The notes beneath the pieces are model-generated. The model ran no database searches. It saw only the letters and a program-made list of their open reading frames with translations, and was not told where the DNA came from. A program made the position numbers and the translations under genes. This document shows positions 14,481 through 23,009 of a DNA stretch of 40,243 bases, one piece after another (within the stretch, counting starts at the first letter, position 1; each line of letters begins with the position of its first letter). The DNA is taken from positions 1 through 40,243 of the forward strand of contig NZ_POTW01000060.1 of NCBI RefSeq assembly GCF_003236295.1, in the 5' to 3' direction. Source of the stretch: Jiangella anatolica (GTDB lineage: Bacteria; Actinomycetota; Actinomycetes; Jiangellales; Jiangellaceae).

Positions 14481-15368
14481 TCAGGCGATCCGGCGAGCGA
14501 GCGCCGGGTCCGGGACGCCCGCCACGTGCGGATGCAGGATCGCCGCGAGCGCCTCCACGCCGTCGACCAATCGTGGACCGGGCCGGGCGAACGAGGCGTT
14601 CGCGTCCACGGCCCACACCGGGACGGCCGGCAGCCCGCCGCGCTCGACGAGCTCGGAGGCCAGCCGCGCGGACTCGTCCAGGCCGTAGCCGCACGGCGCG
14701 CAGACCACGACGTCCGCGCCGCAGCCGGCCAGCGTCGCGGCGTCGATGCGGTACGAGCGTTCGCCGGCGGCGCCGAGCACCGGCGTGCCGCCCGCGGCCG
14801 TCACCATGTCCGGGACCCAATGGCCCGGGGCGAACGGCGGGTCGGTCCACTCCAGCACCATCGCCGGCACCGGCGGCCGGTCCGCGACCTTGGACCGCAC
14901 GACGTCGATCCGGACGGTCAGCTCGTCGACCAGCGCTCCGGCCCGGGCGGACGCGCCGACCGCGGCGCCGATCCGCCGGATCGACCCGAGCACCTCGCCG
15001 AGGTCCTGCGGGTCGATCGTCAGAACGTCGGCCGTGCAGCCCAGATGGGTGAGCGCGTCGTGCACCTCGCTGACGTCGACGGCGCACACGGCGCACAGGT
15101 CCTGGGTGACGACGAGGTCGGCGTCCAGGCCGGCCAGCGCGCCCTCGTCCAGGTAGTAGAGGTCCTCGCCCGCGGCCATCCGCTGCGACACGAGCCGGTC
15201 GATCTCGGCCGGGCCGATGCCCTCCGGGAGTGTGCTGGTCGAGACGATCCGCCGGGTCCGGGCCGCCGGCGGATAGTCGCACTCGAACGTCACACCGACG
15301 ACGTCCTCGCCCGCGCCGAGCGCGAACAGGATCTCCGTCGTCGACGGGAGCAGCGAGACGATCCGCAC
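14481..15368 (-). CDS. BtuF-like cobalamin-binding protein without signal peptide
   Basis: The 295-aa product belongs to the periplasmic-binding-protein type III superfamily (Peripla_BP_2): MRIVSLLPSTTEILFALG, DLVVTQDLCAVCAVDVSEV, VLEWTDPPFAPGHWVPDMV, AAGGTPVLG, GADVVVCAPCGYGLDESARLA and NASFARPGPRLVDGVEAL. This is the 'cobalamin-binding protein' branch whose members lack a signal sequence. Here the protein starts directly at the first beta strand, so it should be cytosolic. No BtuC/BtuD or other corrinoid gene is near. Its ligand (cobalamin or another corrinoid) is inferred from the family only. GTG at 15368 has TACGGT (15375-15380) six bases upstream, consistent with a leaderless message, and diverges from the LppM-like gene. 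Confidence 0.8.
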   Translation of the reverse strand: MRIVSLLPSTTEILFALGAGEDVVGVTFECDYPPAARTRRIVSTSTLPEGIGPAEIDRLVSQRMAAGEDLYYLDEGALAGLDADLVVTQDLCAVCAVDVSEVHDALTHLGCTADVLTIDPQDLGEVLGSIRRIGAAVGASARAGALVDELTVRIDVVRSKVADRPPVPAMVLEWTDPPFAPGHWVPDMVTAAGGTPVLGAAGERSYRIDAATLAGCGADVVVCAPCGYGLDESARLASELVERGGLPAVPVWAVDANASFARPGPRLVDGVEALAAILHPHVAGVPDPALARRIA

Positions 15369-15374
15369 ACGGTC

Positions 15375-15435
15375 ACCGTAACCCGGACTCCCGGGCCGCC
15401 CGGAGGTATCGGAACGATGATCGTTGTGCGAGGCT
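15375..15435. promoter_or_regulatory. Divergent promoter region with AACGATGATCGTT palindrome
   Basis: TACGGT on the minus strand (15375-15380) is 6 nt before the GTG at 15368. GAGGCT on the plus strand (15430-15435) is 7 nt before the ATG at 15443. AACGATGATCGTT (15413-15425), a 6-bp inverted repeat around one base, sits just upstream of the plus-strand hexamer and could be an operator. Confidence 0.35.
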
Positions 15436-15442
15436 GCGCCCC

Positions 15443-16300
15443 ATGAATCGAACGCGACCTGTGCGTGCCCTGGTGCTGGCGGCCTCGGCGCTGCTGCTGG
15501 CCGGCTGCTTCAAAGTCGACATGGAGCTCGACATCGCCGAGAACGACACCGTCAGCGGCGAGTTCGTGCTCGCCATCAGCCGCGACGCGTCCGCGATGGC
15601 GGAGTCGATGGGCGAGGACCCCAGCAGCATGCTCGGCGAGATGACCGACCTGCCCGAGGGCACCGAGACCGAGCCCTACGAGGACGACCGCTTCGTCGGC
15701 CAGCGCTATGTCTTCGCCGACGTGCCACTGTCGGAGTTCTCGCAGGACCAGGAGTTCAGCATCGTCCACGAGGGCGACGAGATCGTCCTCAGCGGCAACC
15801 TCGACCTGACCGAGATGAGCCCCGAGGCCCTGGGCAGCGAGCTGAGCGAGCAGCTGGGCGGGCTCGGCGACATGGACGAGCTGATGGAGTCGGTGGAGAT
15901 GCAGGTCGCCGTGACCTTCCCGGGCGAGGTCACCGAGCACAACGGCGACCTCGACGACACGACGGTCACGTGGACGCCGGTGCCGGGCGAGCCCAACGAG
16001 ATCAGCGCCCGGTCCGCCGACTCCGGCGGCGGTAGCGGCGACTCGTTCCCGGTATGGATCTGGATCGTCGTCGTGGCCGTGGTGCTGGGCCTGGTGGCGC
16101 TGCTGTTCTTCCTGTCGCGCAACCGGAACCAGGCGCCGCCGGCCGACACGGCCACGGCCGACACGGCCACGGCCGGCCCGGTGCCGCCGCCTCCTCCGGG
16201 TCGGGAGGCGGCGCCGACGCAGCCGACCACGCCGCTGCCGCCGCCGGCTCCGTCCGAGAGCGACCGGCCGGACCCGCAGCCGCCGGCGCCGCCCCGTTAG
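15443..16300 (+). CDS. LppM-like lipoprotein with C-terminal membrane anchor
   Basis: This 285-aa protein has a signal peptide and lipobox (LLLAGCFKVDMELDI, Cys about 21). The ectodomain is strongly acidic (about residues 25-195), with the V(D/N)M.L.I..ND.VSGE start characteristic of LppM-family proteins. A transmembrane helix (about 198-220) follows, then a Pro/Ala/Thr-rich tail containing a short repeat of the ADTAT motif. Mycobacterium LppM is a surface protein linked to phagosome manipulation; in a free-living actinomycete the role is unknown. GAGGCT ends 7 nt before the ATG. The gene runs 4 bp into the convergent YceI gene. Confidence 0.75.
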   Translation: MNRTRPVRALVLAASALLLAGCFKVDMELDIAENDTVSGEFVLAISRDASAMAESMGEDPSSMLGEMTDLPEGTETEPYEDDRFVGQRYVFADVPLSEFSQDQEFSIVHEGDEIVLSGNLDLTEMSPEALGSELSEQLGGLGDMDELMESVEMQVAVTFPGEVTEHNGDLDDTTVTWTPVPGEPNEISARSADSGGGSGDSFPVWIWIVVVAVVLGLVALLFFLSRNRNQAPPADTATADTATAGPVPPPPPGREAAPTQPTTPLPPPAPSESDRPDPQPPAPPR

Positions 16301-16983
16301 CTCCGGGTGAGGGTCAGCAGGAACTCCACCGTGCCGTGATCCTCCACCCGGACGAAGCCGAGGTCCGGCGGGTCCACGTCGAAGTCGGCGAACTGGATCT
16401 CGCCGGAGCCGGCCACCTGCACGCCGTCGCCGGAGCGCTGCACATCCAGCTGGATCTCGATCGACTGCGTGACGTCGCGCACCGTCAGGTCGCCGGTCGC
16501 GGTCACGCTGATCGGGCCGGCGCCGTCCAGGCCGTCCAGCGACACCGGCGACGTGAGCGTGAACGTCGACGTGGGGAACTGGTCGGTCTGCATGATCGGG
16601 CCGCGGAACTGGCCGTCGCGGCTGCCGCTGTCGGTGGTGATGGTCGTCATGTCGACGGTGATCTCGCCGGCGGTCGCCTCGGTGCCCTCGACCGTGACCT
16701 CGCCGGTGACGTCGCTGGTGCGGCCGACGACGGTGTTGTCCTGGCCGTTGAGGACCTCGTCGACGCGGTAGCCGGCCTCGGACCCGCCGGCCACCGTCCA
16801 GGTGCCGCCGAGCTCGGCGGCGTCGCCGGACGCGGGTGGCGGCGACGTCTCCAGCGCCAGCGGTGGTGGCGCGTCGTCGCTGAACACGTTGATGTAGAGG
16901 AACGTCCCGCCGACCACGAGCAGCACCAGGGCGGCCAGCGAGCCGACGCCGATGAAGACACGGCGGCGGGTGAAGACGGACAT
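16297..16983 (-). CDS. YceI-family lipid-binding-like protein, membrane-anchored
   Basis: The protein is 228 aa. An N-terminal transmembrane/signal helix (about residues 10-33, not followed by a lipobox) and a Pro-rich linker lead into a YceI domain: GTWTV..GSEAGYRVDEV, VVGRTSDVTGEVTV, ITVDMTTITTDSGSRDGQFRG, FPTSTFTLTSPV, GDLTVRDVTQSIEIQLDVQ and a terminal HGTVEFLLTLTR strand. YceI proteins are lipocalin-like barrels that bind polyprenyl or fatty-acid ligands; this one should face the outside of the membrane. ATG at 16983 is fixed by GGGAGG nine bases upstream, while the longer frame upstream has no such signal. Confidence 0.88.
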   Translation of the reverse strand: MSVFTRRRVFIGVGSLAALVLLVVGGTFLYINVFSDDAPPPLALETSPPPASGDAAELGGTWTVAGGSEAGYRVDEVLNGQDNTVVGRTSDVTGEVTVEGTEATAGEITVDMTTITTDSGSRDGQFRGPIMQTDQFPTSTFTLTSPVSLDGLDGAGPISVTATGDLTVRDVTQSIEIQLDVQRSGDGVQVAGSGEIQFADFDVDPPDLGFVRVEDHGTVEFLLTLTRS

Positions 16984-17071
16984 CTCGTCGACCTCCCGGA
17001 TCAGCGTTTGCGACTCACTCGTTATACGAGGAACTCGGCGGCCGGGATGGCGGTTCCGTGAGTAGAGCCCG

Positions 17072-18205
17072 TCACAGCATCCGGACCTCCTCCGTCGGCA
17101 ACCCGTCCCACCAGCGGTCATAGCGGCGGTACACCGTCGGGTCGCGGGCGGCGAGCAGCGCGGACAGCGCCGCCGCCTCCGCCGCCAGCCCGTCCCACTC
17201 GGCGGCGGCGAGCGGCCGGAACGCGGTCGCCTCGATGCCGCCGTCGACCGGCCGCCACACCCCGGCGACGAACCCGTCGACCAGCAGCGTCGGCAGGGTG
17301 TCGCCGTTGCTGCGCGTGACCAGCTTGCGGTACTCGGGCGGGATGATCCGGCCGCGGTCGGCGTGGGCGAGCAGCACGCTGTCCCACATGGCCATCAGCC
17401 GCGGCGGCGCCGGGACGTCCTCGTCCGGGCGTGGCGCATCGGGCAGGTCGTAGAGCACTGCGCCGTCCGGACCCTCGAACCGGGTCAGCCCGGCCGCGGC
17501 GGCGTCGGCGGCGGCCCGGGCCTGCGGCATGCGGACCAGCGCGAACCGCGCGAAGTCCGGCGCCGACACCGGACCGAAGCCCGCCACGTAGCGGTGGAAC
17601 AGCCGCGCCTGCGCCGCCGCGGCCGTGTCGTCGTCGGCGATCGACGGCGGATCGGCGGCAGCGACGTGGACCGGGCGGGCGCCGAACGACCACGGCGGCC
17701 CGGTCGGCGCGTGCAGCACCGGCCCGAACTGCCGCAGCGCCCACCACAGCCCTTTCATCGGCGCGCCGTGCCGCTCGGTGAGCCACGCCTCGCACTCCGG
17801 CCCGCCGCGCGGCGTCGCGAGGAACTCCAGCAGCGCCGGGATCGCGGCCTCCGCCTCGGCCTCGCTCAGCCCGGTGACGCGGAACCGCGCGTCGTACAGC
17901 CGGGCCGCCCGCAGCGTGGGCTGCATGGCCTGCTGCCAGACCGGGTAGTCCGCCGCCGGCACCGCGTGCAGCGTGACCCGCATGAGCGTCGCCTTGACCA
18001 GCGCGCGATCGGCGAACGCCGCGTCGAGCTCGGCCGGGTCGAACCCGTCGAGCCGGTTCCACAGCGCGATGTACGGCGACGCCGGGTGCTGCGCCTGCAG
18101 CGCGACCAGCCGCCCGACGGCGTCGACGACGTCGAGCGGCACGCGTTCCAGCAGCAGCTGCCGGGCCAGCGTGGCGCGGTTGAGCGCCCGGGCGGTCATC
18201 GCCAT
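17072..18205 (-). CDS. HTH_42 winged-helix protein, AlkZ-like DNA glycosylase candidate
   Basis: This 377-aa protein of the HTH_42 (YcaQ/AlkZ) superfamily has near its N-terminus VGRLVALQAQHPASPYIALWNRL with Gln37-Ala-Gln39. The AlkZ interstrand-crosslink glycosylase of Streptomyces sahachiroi carries its catalytic QxQ at the same numbered positions. Further family features are RVTLHAVPAADYP, FHRYVAGFGPVSAPDFARF, AHADRGRIIPPEYR, NGDTLPTLLVDGFVAGVWR and a C-terminal HTH-like helix. AlkZ relatives excise bulky alkylated bases from DNA and often sit by genotoxin clusters; no such cluster is visible here, so a housekeeping repair role is more likely. ATG at 18205 has CAGAAT six bases upstream. 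Confidence 0.8.
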   Translation of the reverse strand: MAMTARALNRATLARQLLLERVPLDVVDAVGRLVALQAQHPASPYIALWNRLDGFDPAELDAAFADRALVKATLMRVTLHAVPAADYPVWQQAMQPTLRAARLYDARFRVTGLSEAEAEAAIPALLEFLATPRGGPECEAWLTERHGAPMKGLWWALRQFGPVLHAPTGPPWSFGARPVHVAAADPPSIADDDTAAAAQARLFHRYVAGFGPVSAPDFARFALVRMPQARAAADAAAAGLTRFEGPDGAVLYDLPDAPRPDEDVPAPPRLMAMWDSVLLAHADRGRIIPPEYRKLVTRSNGDTLPTLLVDGFVAGVWRPVDGGIEATAFRPLAAAEWDGLAAEAAALSALLAARDPTVYRRYDRWWDGLPTEEVRML

Positions 18206-18244
18206 GGCGGCATTCTGCCCCGCCGGACCGACAGCCGCGCGCCG

Positions 18245-20725
18245 TCAGCCGTCGGTGCGCTCGCCCTGAACCGGTCCGGGCGCGGCCTCGAAGTCGGCGG
18301 CGGTGTCCTCGCCGCCGCGCGCCGGGAGCCCGCGGGCGCGCGCGTCGGGCCAGGCCCACTCCGCGACCTCGGGGATGTCGGTGCCGTACTCGCGGGTGTA
18401 CTGCCGGGCCCGCAGGCGGGCGTCGACCATCCGCTGCCGGAGCACCGCGTGCTCGGCGGCCAGCCCGGGCACCCGGTCGATGACGTCCATGACCAGGTGA
18501 TAGCGGTCGAGGTCGTTGAGCATCACCATGTCGAAGGGTGTCGTCGTGGTGCCCTCCTCCTTGTAGCCGCGAACGTGGATGTTGTCGTGGTTGGTGCGCC
18601 GGTAGGTCAGCCGGTGGATCAGCCACGGGTAGCCGTGGTAGGCGAACACGACCTGCTTGTCGGTGGTGAAGAGCGCGTCGAACTCGCGGTCGCTGAGCCC
18701 GTGCGGGTGCTCGCGCTCGTCCTGCAGCCGCATCAGGTCGACGACGTTGATCACCCGCACCCGCAGCTCCGGCAGGTGCCGGCGGATCAGGTCCACGGCG
18801 GCCAGCGTCTCGATGGTGGGGACGTCGCCGGCGCAGGCCAGGACGACGTCGGGCTCGCCCTCGCCGCCGTCGGTGCTGGCCCACTCCCAGATGCCGATGC
18901 CGCGGGTGCAGTGCGCGATCGCCTCGTCCATCGTCAGCCACTGCGGCCCGGGCTGCTTGCCGGCGACGACGACGTTGACGTAGTCGCGGCTGCGCAGGCA
19001 GTGGTCGTACGTCGACAGCAGCGTGTTCGCGTCCGGCGGCAGGTAGACCCGGATCACGTCGGCCTTCTTGTTCACCACGTGGTCGATGAAGCCGGGGTCC
19101 TGGTGCGAGAAGCCGTTGTGGTCCTGCCGCCACACGTGCGACGAGAGCAGGTAGTTCAGCGACGGGATCGGCGCCCGCCACGGGATCTCGCGGGTCACCT
19201 TCAGCCACTTCGCGTGCTGGTTGAACATCGCGTCGATGATGTGGATGAACGCCTCGTAGCAGCTGAACAGCCCGTGCCGGCCGGTCAGCAGGTAGCCCTC
19301 CAGCCAGCCCTGGCACTGGTGCTCCGACAGCATCTCCAGCACCCGGCCGGTCGGCGACAGCGAGTCGTCGGTCGGCAGCGTCTCGCCCAGCCACCGCTTC
19401 CCGGCCACGTCGACCGCTGCGGACAGCCGGTTCGACGCGGTCTCGTCCGGCCCCATGATGAGGAAGTTGTCCGGGTTCTCGCGGACGACGCCGGCCAGCC
19501 ACTCGCCCAGCACCCGGGTCGGCTCGGCGACCGAGCCGCCCGGCACCGGCACGTCCACGGCGTGCTCGCGGAAGTCGGGCAGCCTCAGGTCGCGGGTGAG
19601 CAGGCCGCCGTTCGTGTGCGGGTTCGCGCTCATCCGCCGCGGCCCCGACGGCGACAGCTCGCGCAGGTCGGCGCGGAGCCGGCCGTCGTCGTCGAACAGC
19701 TCCTCGGGCCGGTAGGAGCGCATCCACTGCTCCAGCAGCCGGGTGTACTCCTCGTTGCCGCGGACGGCGCTCATCGGCACCTGGTGCGCCCGGTAGGTGT
19801 TCTCGACCAGGTGGCCGTCGACCTCGTGTGGGCCGGTCCAGCCCTTCGGCGTCTTGAAGATGATCGCCGGCCAAGCCGGCCGGTGGTCGTACTCGCCGGC
19901 CCGGAAGCCGGCCTGCGCGCTCGCGATCTGGTCCAGCGCCTGGTCCAGCAGCTCGGCGAAGCGTCGGTGGATGGACAGGTGGTCCTCGTCGTCGAAGCCG
20001 GCCTCGAACCAGAAGGGCGTGTAGCCGTTGCCGACGATCAGGTGCTCGAGCTCGCGCCGCGGGATCCGGGCCAGCACCGTCGGGTTGGCGATCTTGTACC
20101 CGTTGAGGTGCAGGATCGGCAGCACGGCGCCGTCGGTGGCCGGGTTGAGGAACTTGTTGCTGTGCCAGGCCGTGGCCAGCGGGCCGGTCTCCGCCTCGCC
20201 GTCGCCGATGCAGGCCGCCACGATCAGCCCAGGGTTGTCGAACGCGGCCCCGTAGGCATGCGACAGCACGTAGCCCAGCTCGCCGCCCTCGTGGATCGAG
20301 CCGGGCGTCTCGGGCGCGACGTGGCTGGGGATGCCGCCGGGGAAGGAGAACTGGCGGAACAGCTCGCGCAGGCCGGCCCTGTCGTCGCCGACGCCGGAGT
20401 AGACCTCGCTGTAGGTGCCGTCGAGCCAGGCCGCCGACACCAGCGACGGGCCGCCGTGGCCGGGGCCGGAGAGGTAGATCATGTCGAGGTCGCGCTGCAC
20501 GATCGCGCGGTTGAGGTGCGCGTACAGGAAGTTCTGGCCGGGCGACGTGCCCCAGTGGCCCAGTAGCCGTGGCTTGACGTGCTCGGCCCGCAGCGGCTCG
20601 CGCAGCAACGGGTTGTCGAGCAGGTAGATCTGCCCGACGGAGAGGTAGTTGGCCGCCCGCCACCACGCGTCGATGCGGGTGAGCAGGGCGTCGTCGATGG
20701 TCTGGGTGCCGGCCTCGTCGAGCAT
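18245..20725 (-). CDS. xfp: Xylulose-5-phosphate/fructose-6-phosphate phosphoketolase
   Basis: This 826-aa thiamine-diphosphate enzyme splits xylulose-5-phosphate (and often fructose-6-phosphate) with phosphate to acetyl phosphate plus glyceraldehyde-3-phosphate or erythrose-4-phosphate. Diagnostic segments are [69 protein letters not shown], the TPP motif [56 protein letters not shown] and [14 protein letters not shown]. Length is that of full-length enzymes. ATG at 20725 follows AAGGAG, whereas the longer frame to 20761 has no signal. No acetate kinase or phosphotransacetylase gene is within the window, so the fate of acetyl phosphate is not shown here. Confidence 0.95.
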   Translation of the reverse strand: MLDEAGTQTIDDALLTRIDAWWRAANYLSVGQIYLLDNPLLREPLRAEHVKPRLLGHWGTSPGQNFLYAHLNRAIVQRDLDMIYLSGPGHGGPSLVSAAWLDGTYSEVYSGVGDDRAGLRELFRQFSFPGGIPSHVAPETPGSIHEGGELGYVLSHAYGAAFDNPGLIVAACIGDGEAETGPLATAWHSNKFLNPATDGAVLPILHLNGYKIANPTVLARIPRRELEHLIVGNGYTPFWFEAGFDDEDHLSIHRRFAELLDQALDQIASAQAGFRAGEYDHRPAWPAIIFKTPKGWTGPHEVDGHLVENTYRAHQVPMSAVRGNEEYTRLLEQWMRSYRPEELFDDDGRLRADLRELSPSGPRRMSANPHTNGGLLTRDLRLPDFREHAVDVPVPGGSVAEPTRVLGEWLAGVVRENPDNFLIMGPDETASNRLSAAVDVAGKRWLGETLPTDDSLSPTGRVLEMLSEHQCQGWLEGYLLTGRHGLFSCYEAFIHIIDAMFNQHAKWLKVTREIPWRAPIPSLNYLLSSHVWRQDHNGFSHQDPGFIDHVVNKKADVIRVYLPPDANTLLSTYDHCLRSRDYVNVVVAGKQPGPQWLTMDEAIAHCTRGIGIWEWASTDGGEGEPDVVLACAGDVPTIETLAAVDLIRRHLPELRVRVINVVDLMRLQDEREHPHGLSDREFDALFTTDKQVVFAYHGYPWLIHRLTYRRTNHDNIHVRGYKEEGTTTTPFDMVMLNDLDRYHLVMDVIDRVPGLAAEHAVLRQRMVDARLRARQYTREYGTDIPEVAEWAWPDARARGLPARGGEDTAADFEAAPGPVQGERTDG

Positions 20726-20801
20726 CGTCGCCGCTCTCCTTCGGGGTGGGCTGCTCGTCAAGGTCCAGCATGTACCCGGCGCGGGCCGTCCTCATACCCG
20801 T

Positions 20802-20831
20802 TTCTCAGGACGGTCTCCGGATGTTCTCAGG
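20802..20831. repeat. Three 8-bp repeats with exact 11-bp period (TTCTCAGG)
   Basis: TTCTCAGG at 20802-20809, GTCTCCGG at 20813-20820 and TTCTCAGG at 20824-20831 are spaced exactly 11 bp apart, so they lie on one helix face. This is the layout of OmpR/PhoB-family response regulator binding sites. The array lies between divergent phosphoketolase (start 20725) and the small protein (start 20889). Confidence 0.5.
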
Positions 20832-20888
20832 TTCGCCCGGAAGGATTCAGAGCACGAACCAACGCGGACCCCACAGATGGAGACGGCC

Positions 20889-21197
20889 ATGTACGCGATC
20901 CCCACGGCGGCAGACATCCTCGGCGTCACCCCGGCGGCCCTGGAGACCGCGCTCGCTCGCGGCGAGACCATTCGCAGCCTGGCCATCGCCTGCGGGCAGG
21001 ACCCGGAGCGCATGACCGAGGCGATCATCGACGCCGAGACCGCCGACGTCGTGACGCTGGCGCGGATCGCCGGCTTCGGGGCCGACGCGATCGCCGAGTT
21101 CGCCCGCGAGCTGCGCGCCTACCTGGTCGCGTTCGTCACCGACGGCGCGCACGTCGCCGATCGGCTGTTCGAGACGCGCACCCTGCAGCCGGTCTGA
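20889..21197 (+). CDS. Small helical protein of unknown function
   Basis: The product is 102 aa, predicted all-helical, without signal or membrane segment. Its centre (ADILGVTPAALETALARGET, then AIACGQDPERMTEAIIDAET) resembles the short two-helix 'LGV..xxL..AL..G.(S/T)(L/I)..(I/L)A...G' unit found in many actinobacterial proteins, often in tandem. Here two to three units are present, which suggests a binding scaffold rather than an enzyme. ATG at 20889 is preferred over the ATG at 20877 because GGAG lies six bases upstream. It is divergent from phosphoketolase, and an 11-bp-periodic repeat stands 58 bp upstream of its start. I do not recognise a characterised homologue. Confidence 0.6.
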   Translation: MYAIPTAADILGVTPAALETALARGETIRSLAIACGQDPERMTEAIIDAETADVVTLARIAGFGADAIAEFARELRAYLVAFVTDGAHVADRLFETRTLQPV

Positions 21198-21225
21198 CCC
21201 GCCCGGACGGCCGGGTGGCCGCGGG

Positions 21226-22104
21226 TCAGGCTCCTCGAGATTCGGCCACCCGGCGCATCCAGTACCGGAACCAGCTGTCGCCGTACGGCGCGTAGATCCG
21301 CACCGGCACGCCCCGCGCGACCAGCGCGTGGGCGTCGTCCTCGCGGACGCCCAGCAGCAGCTCGACCCCGGCGCCCGGCACCGTCGCCAGCAGCGCCTCG
21401 CGCAGCACCGGGTCGTGCGTCGCCAGCACGGGCGCCGACCCGCCCGCGTGCACCTGATGGGCCAGGCGGACGAACGCGACGGTGGCCGGCTCGCCCCACG
21501 CGTGCGCGACGTCGGCGGACTCCAGATAGGCGCCCTTGACCAGCCGGACCGGCACGCCGGCGGCGAGCAGCCGCTCGACGTCGCCGGGGCTGCGGCGCAA
21601 GTTCGCCTGGACGGTCGCCATGACCGGCGCGCCCGCCTCGGCCAGCGCGACGGTGAGGTCCATGATCTGCGGCGTGCGCCGGCTCTCCTCGGCGCTGATC
21701 TCCAGCCGCGAGCCCGCCGGCAGGAACTCGACCAGCTGCTCCACGTGCCGGCGGCACACGTCCAGGCCGAGGTCCAGGCCCAGGTGCGACGGCACGATCT
21801 CCAGGTTCACGTCGCCGTCGACATCGGCCAGCGCGGCGGCCGCGGCGCGGTAGCCGCGCACCGTCCGCGTCACCGCCTCCTCGTCGGCCGCGCCCTCACC
21901 GAACAGGTCGAGGCTGACCCCCAGGCCGGCGCCGGTCAGCCGGCGGACGGTCTCGATCGCGTCGTCGAGGGTGACGCCGGCGACGTAACGCCGGGCGGCG
22001 GAGTACGCGAGGTCCCGGGCCGGCGGGATCGCACGGACGACGGACTCGACCTCGGAGCTGGTGGCCAGCGCGTAGAGCGCCCGGCGGGTGAGCGATGCGA
22101 TCAC
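21226..22104 (-). CDS. Proline dehydrogenase
   Basis: This 292-aa monofunctional PRODH has the FAD-binding TIM-barrel motifs: ASLTRRALYALATSSE near the start, RRYVAGVTLDDAIETVRRL, LDLFGEGAADEEAV, LEISAEESRRT.QIMDL, ATVQANLRRSPGDVERLL, VRLVKGAYLES, LATHDPVLREAL and the C-terminal VPVRIYAPYGDSWFRYWMRRVAESR that contacts proline and FAD. It oxidises L-proline to pyrroline-5-carboxylate at the membrane or in the cytosol. The usual partner, P5C dehydrogenase, is not in the window. The start is GTG at 22104, two bases after the TGA of a 36-aa upstream ORF, implying translational coupling; there is no Shine-Dalgarno of its own. Confidence 0.9.
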   Translation of the reverse strand: MIASLTRRALYALATSSEVESVVRAIPPARDLAYSAARRYVAGVTLDDAIETVRRLTGAGLGVSLDLFGEGAADEEAVTRTVRGYRAAAAALADVDGDVNLEIVPSHLGLDLGLDVCRRHVEQLVEFLPAGSRLEISAEESRRTPQIMDLTVALAEAGAPVMATVQANLRRSPGDVERLLAAGVPVRLVKGAYLESADVAHAWGEPATVAFVRLAHQVHAGGSAPVLATHDPVLREALLATVPGAGVELLLGVREDDAHALVARGVPVRIYAPYGDSWFRYWMRRVAESRGA

Positions 22105-22106
22105 GA

Positions 22107-22217
22107 TCAGAGCTTGAGGAGGAGGCCCGCGAGCACCGACGCGTACCCGACGCACAGCGCGACGACCGCGATGACGGCGACGGTGTCGCGCCGACCCGGT
22201 GGCGATGGCTGGAACAC
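22107..22217 (-). CDS. Predicted 36-aa single-pass membrane peptide upstream of proline dehydrogenase
   Basis: On the minus strand, GGAGG followed by six bases and GTG at 22217 opens a 36-codon frame. It begins VFQPSPPGRRD, continues into one hydrophobic helix (TVAVIAVVALCVGYASVLAG) and ends LLLKL with TGA at 22107-22109. Two bases later is the proline dehydrogenase GTG. The clean ribosome binding site, the positive-inside N-terminus, the single transmembrane helix and the tight coupling support a real gene. It might help membrane association of PRODH or merely couple its translation. No homologue is recognised, and conservation in relatives would decide. Confidence 0.5.
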   Translation of the reverse strand: MFQPSPPGRRDTVAVIAVVALCVGYASVLAGLLLKL

Positions 22218-22273
22218 GCGGGCCCTCCGATGGTCGAGGGCGCCGGCCGGCCGCCGGCGCCCTCAGAGACGGG

Positions 22274-22897
22274 TCAGGGCGCGATGAGCCCCGTGGTCTT
22301 CGACCGGGCCGCCTCGAACCGCGCGGCGACGTCCGGCCAGTTCACGATGTTCCAGAACGCCGCCACGTAGTCGGGCTTCACGTTCTTGTACTGCAGGTAG
22401 AACGCGTGCTCCCACATGTCCAGCATGAGCAGCGGGACGGTGCCGGCGGCGAGGTTGCCCTGGTGGTCGTAGAGCTGCTCGATGACCAGTCGCTGGCCCA
22501 GGCTCTCCCACGCCAGGATGGACCAGCCCGAGCCCTGGATGCCCAGCGCGGCGGCGGTGTAGTGCGCGCGGAAGCCGTCGAAGGAGCCGAAGAACTCGTC
22601 CACCGCGGCGCCCAGCTCACCGTCGGGCTTGTCGCCGCCCTCGGGCGACATGTTGTTCCAGAAGACGGTGTGGTTGACGTGGCCGGCGAGGTTGAAGGCC
22701 AGGTTCTTCTGCAGCTGGTTGACGGTGCCGAGGCTGTTGTTGGCGCGCGCCTCCTCGAGCTGCTCGAGGGCGGTGTTCGTGCCGGCGACGTACGCCTGGT
22801 GATGCTTGGAGTGGTGCAACTCCATGATCTGACCGGCGATGTGCGGCTCGAGCGCACCGTAGTCGTAGGGGAGATCCGGCAGAGAATAGTCGGCCAT
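22274..22897 (-). CDS. Superoxide dismutase (Fe/Mn family)
   Basis: This 207-aa cytosolic enzyme has all four metal ligands visible: the first His of [13 protein letters not shown] (His28), the second His of [17 protein letters not shown], and Asp/His of [23 protein letters not shown] and the C-terminal [19 protein letters not shown] are also typical. It dismutates superoxide to H2O2 and O2. Mn versus Fe use cannot be settled by eye, though GPx- and Bcp-type peroxidases nearby in the window could remove the product. The start ATG at 22897 is preceded by GAGAGGAAG at a rather long spacing. A TAGGTT hexamer at 22949-22954 may be its -10 and is embedded in an IdeR-like half-site. Confidence 0.95.
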   Translation of the reverse strand: MADYSLPDLPYDYGALEPHIAGQIMELHHSKHHQAYVAGTNTALEQLEEARANNSLGTVNQLQKNLAFNLAGHVNHTVFWNNMSPEGGDKPDGELGAAVDEFFGSFDGFRAHYTAAALGIQGSGWSILAWESLGQRLVIEQLYDHQGNLAAGTVPLLMLDMWEHAFYLQYKNVKPDYVAAFWNIVNWPDVAARFEAARSKTTGLIAP

Positions 22898-22945
22898 GGC
22901 TTCTGAGCTTCCTCTCGACGTCGTCAGGCCCGAGACCTGTCTCTA

Positions 22946-22955
22946 GCTAACCTAC
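22946..22955 (-). promoter_or_regulatory. Possible SOD -10 overlapping an iron-box half-site
   Basis: Read on the plus strand, GCTAACCTAC matches nine of ten bases of the right half of the IdeR/DtxR iron-box consensus. The left half is not conserved. On the minus strand the same bases give TAGGTT, a good actinobacterial -10, about 50 bp before the SOD start. Confidence 0.3.
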
Positions 22956-23009
22956 GCCTGCCCATCGGCACGGACCAGCGACGGCCCGGACTCGGCGGTG
23001 TCGCCCTGA

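Noticed and set aside
16138-16178. Short tandem repeat (ACGGCC-type) in the LppM-like tail as a regulatory or mobile repeat
   Set aside because: It encodes a simple ADTAT repeat in a low-complexity Pro/Ala/Thr tail; ordinary for such tails.
17118-20795. 1225-codon minus-strand frame and 1067-codon plus-strand frame (17363-20566) over phosphoketolase
   Set aside because: Both are alternative frames of the phosphoketolase and HTH_42 genes, whose own frames show full family motifs. The giant frames are low-complexity Arg/Pro/Ala sequence.
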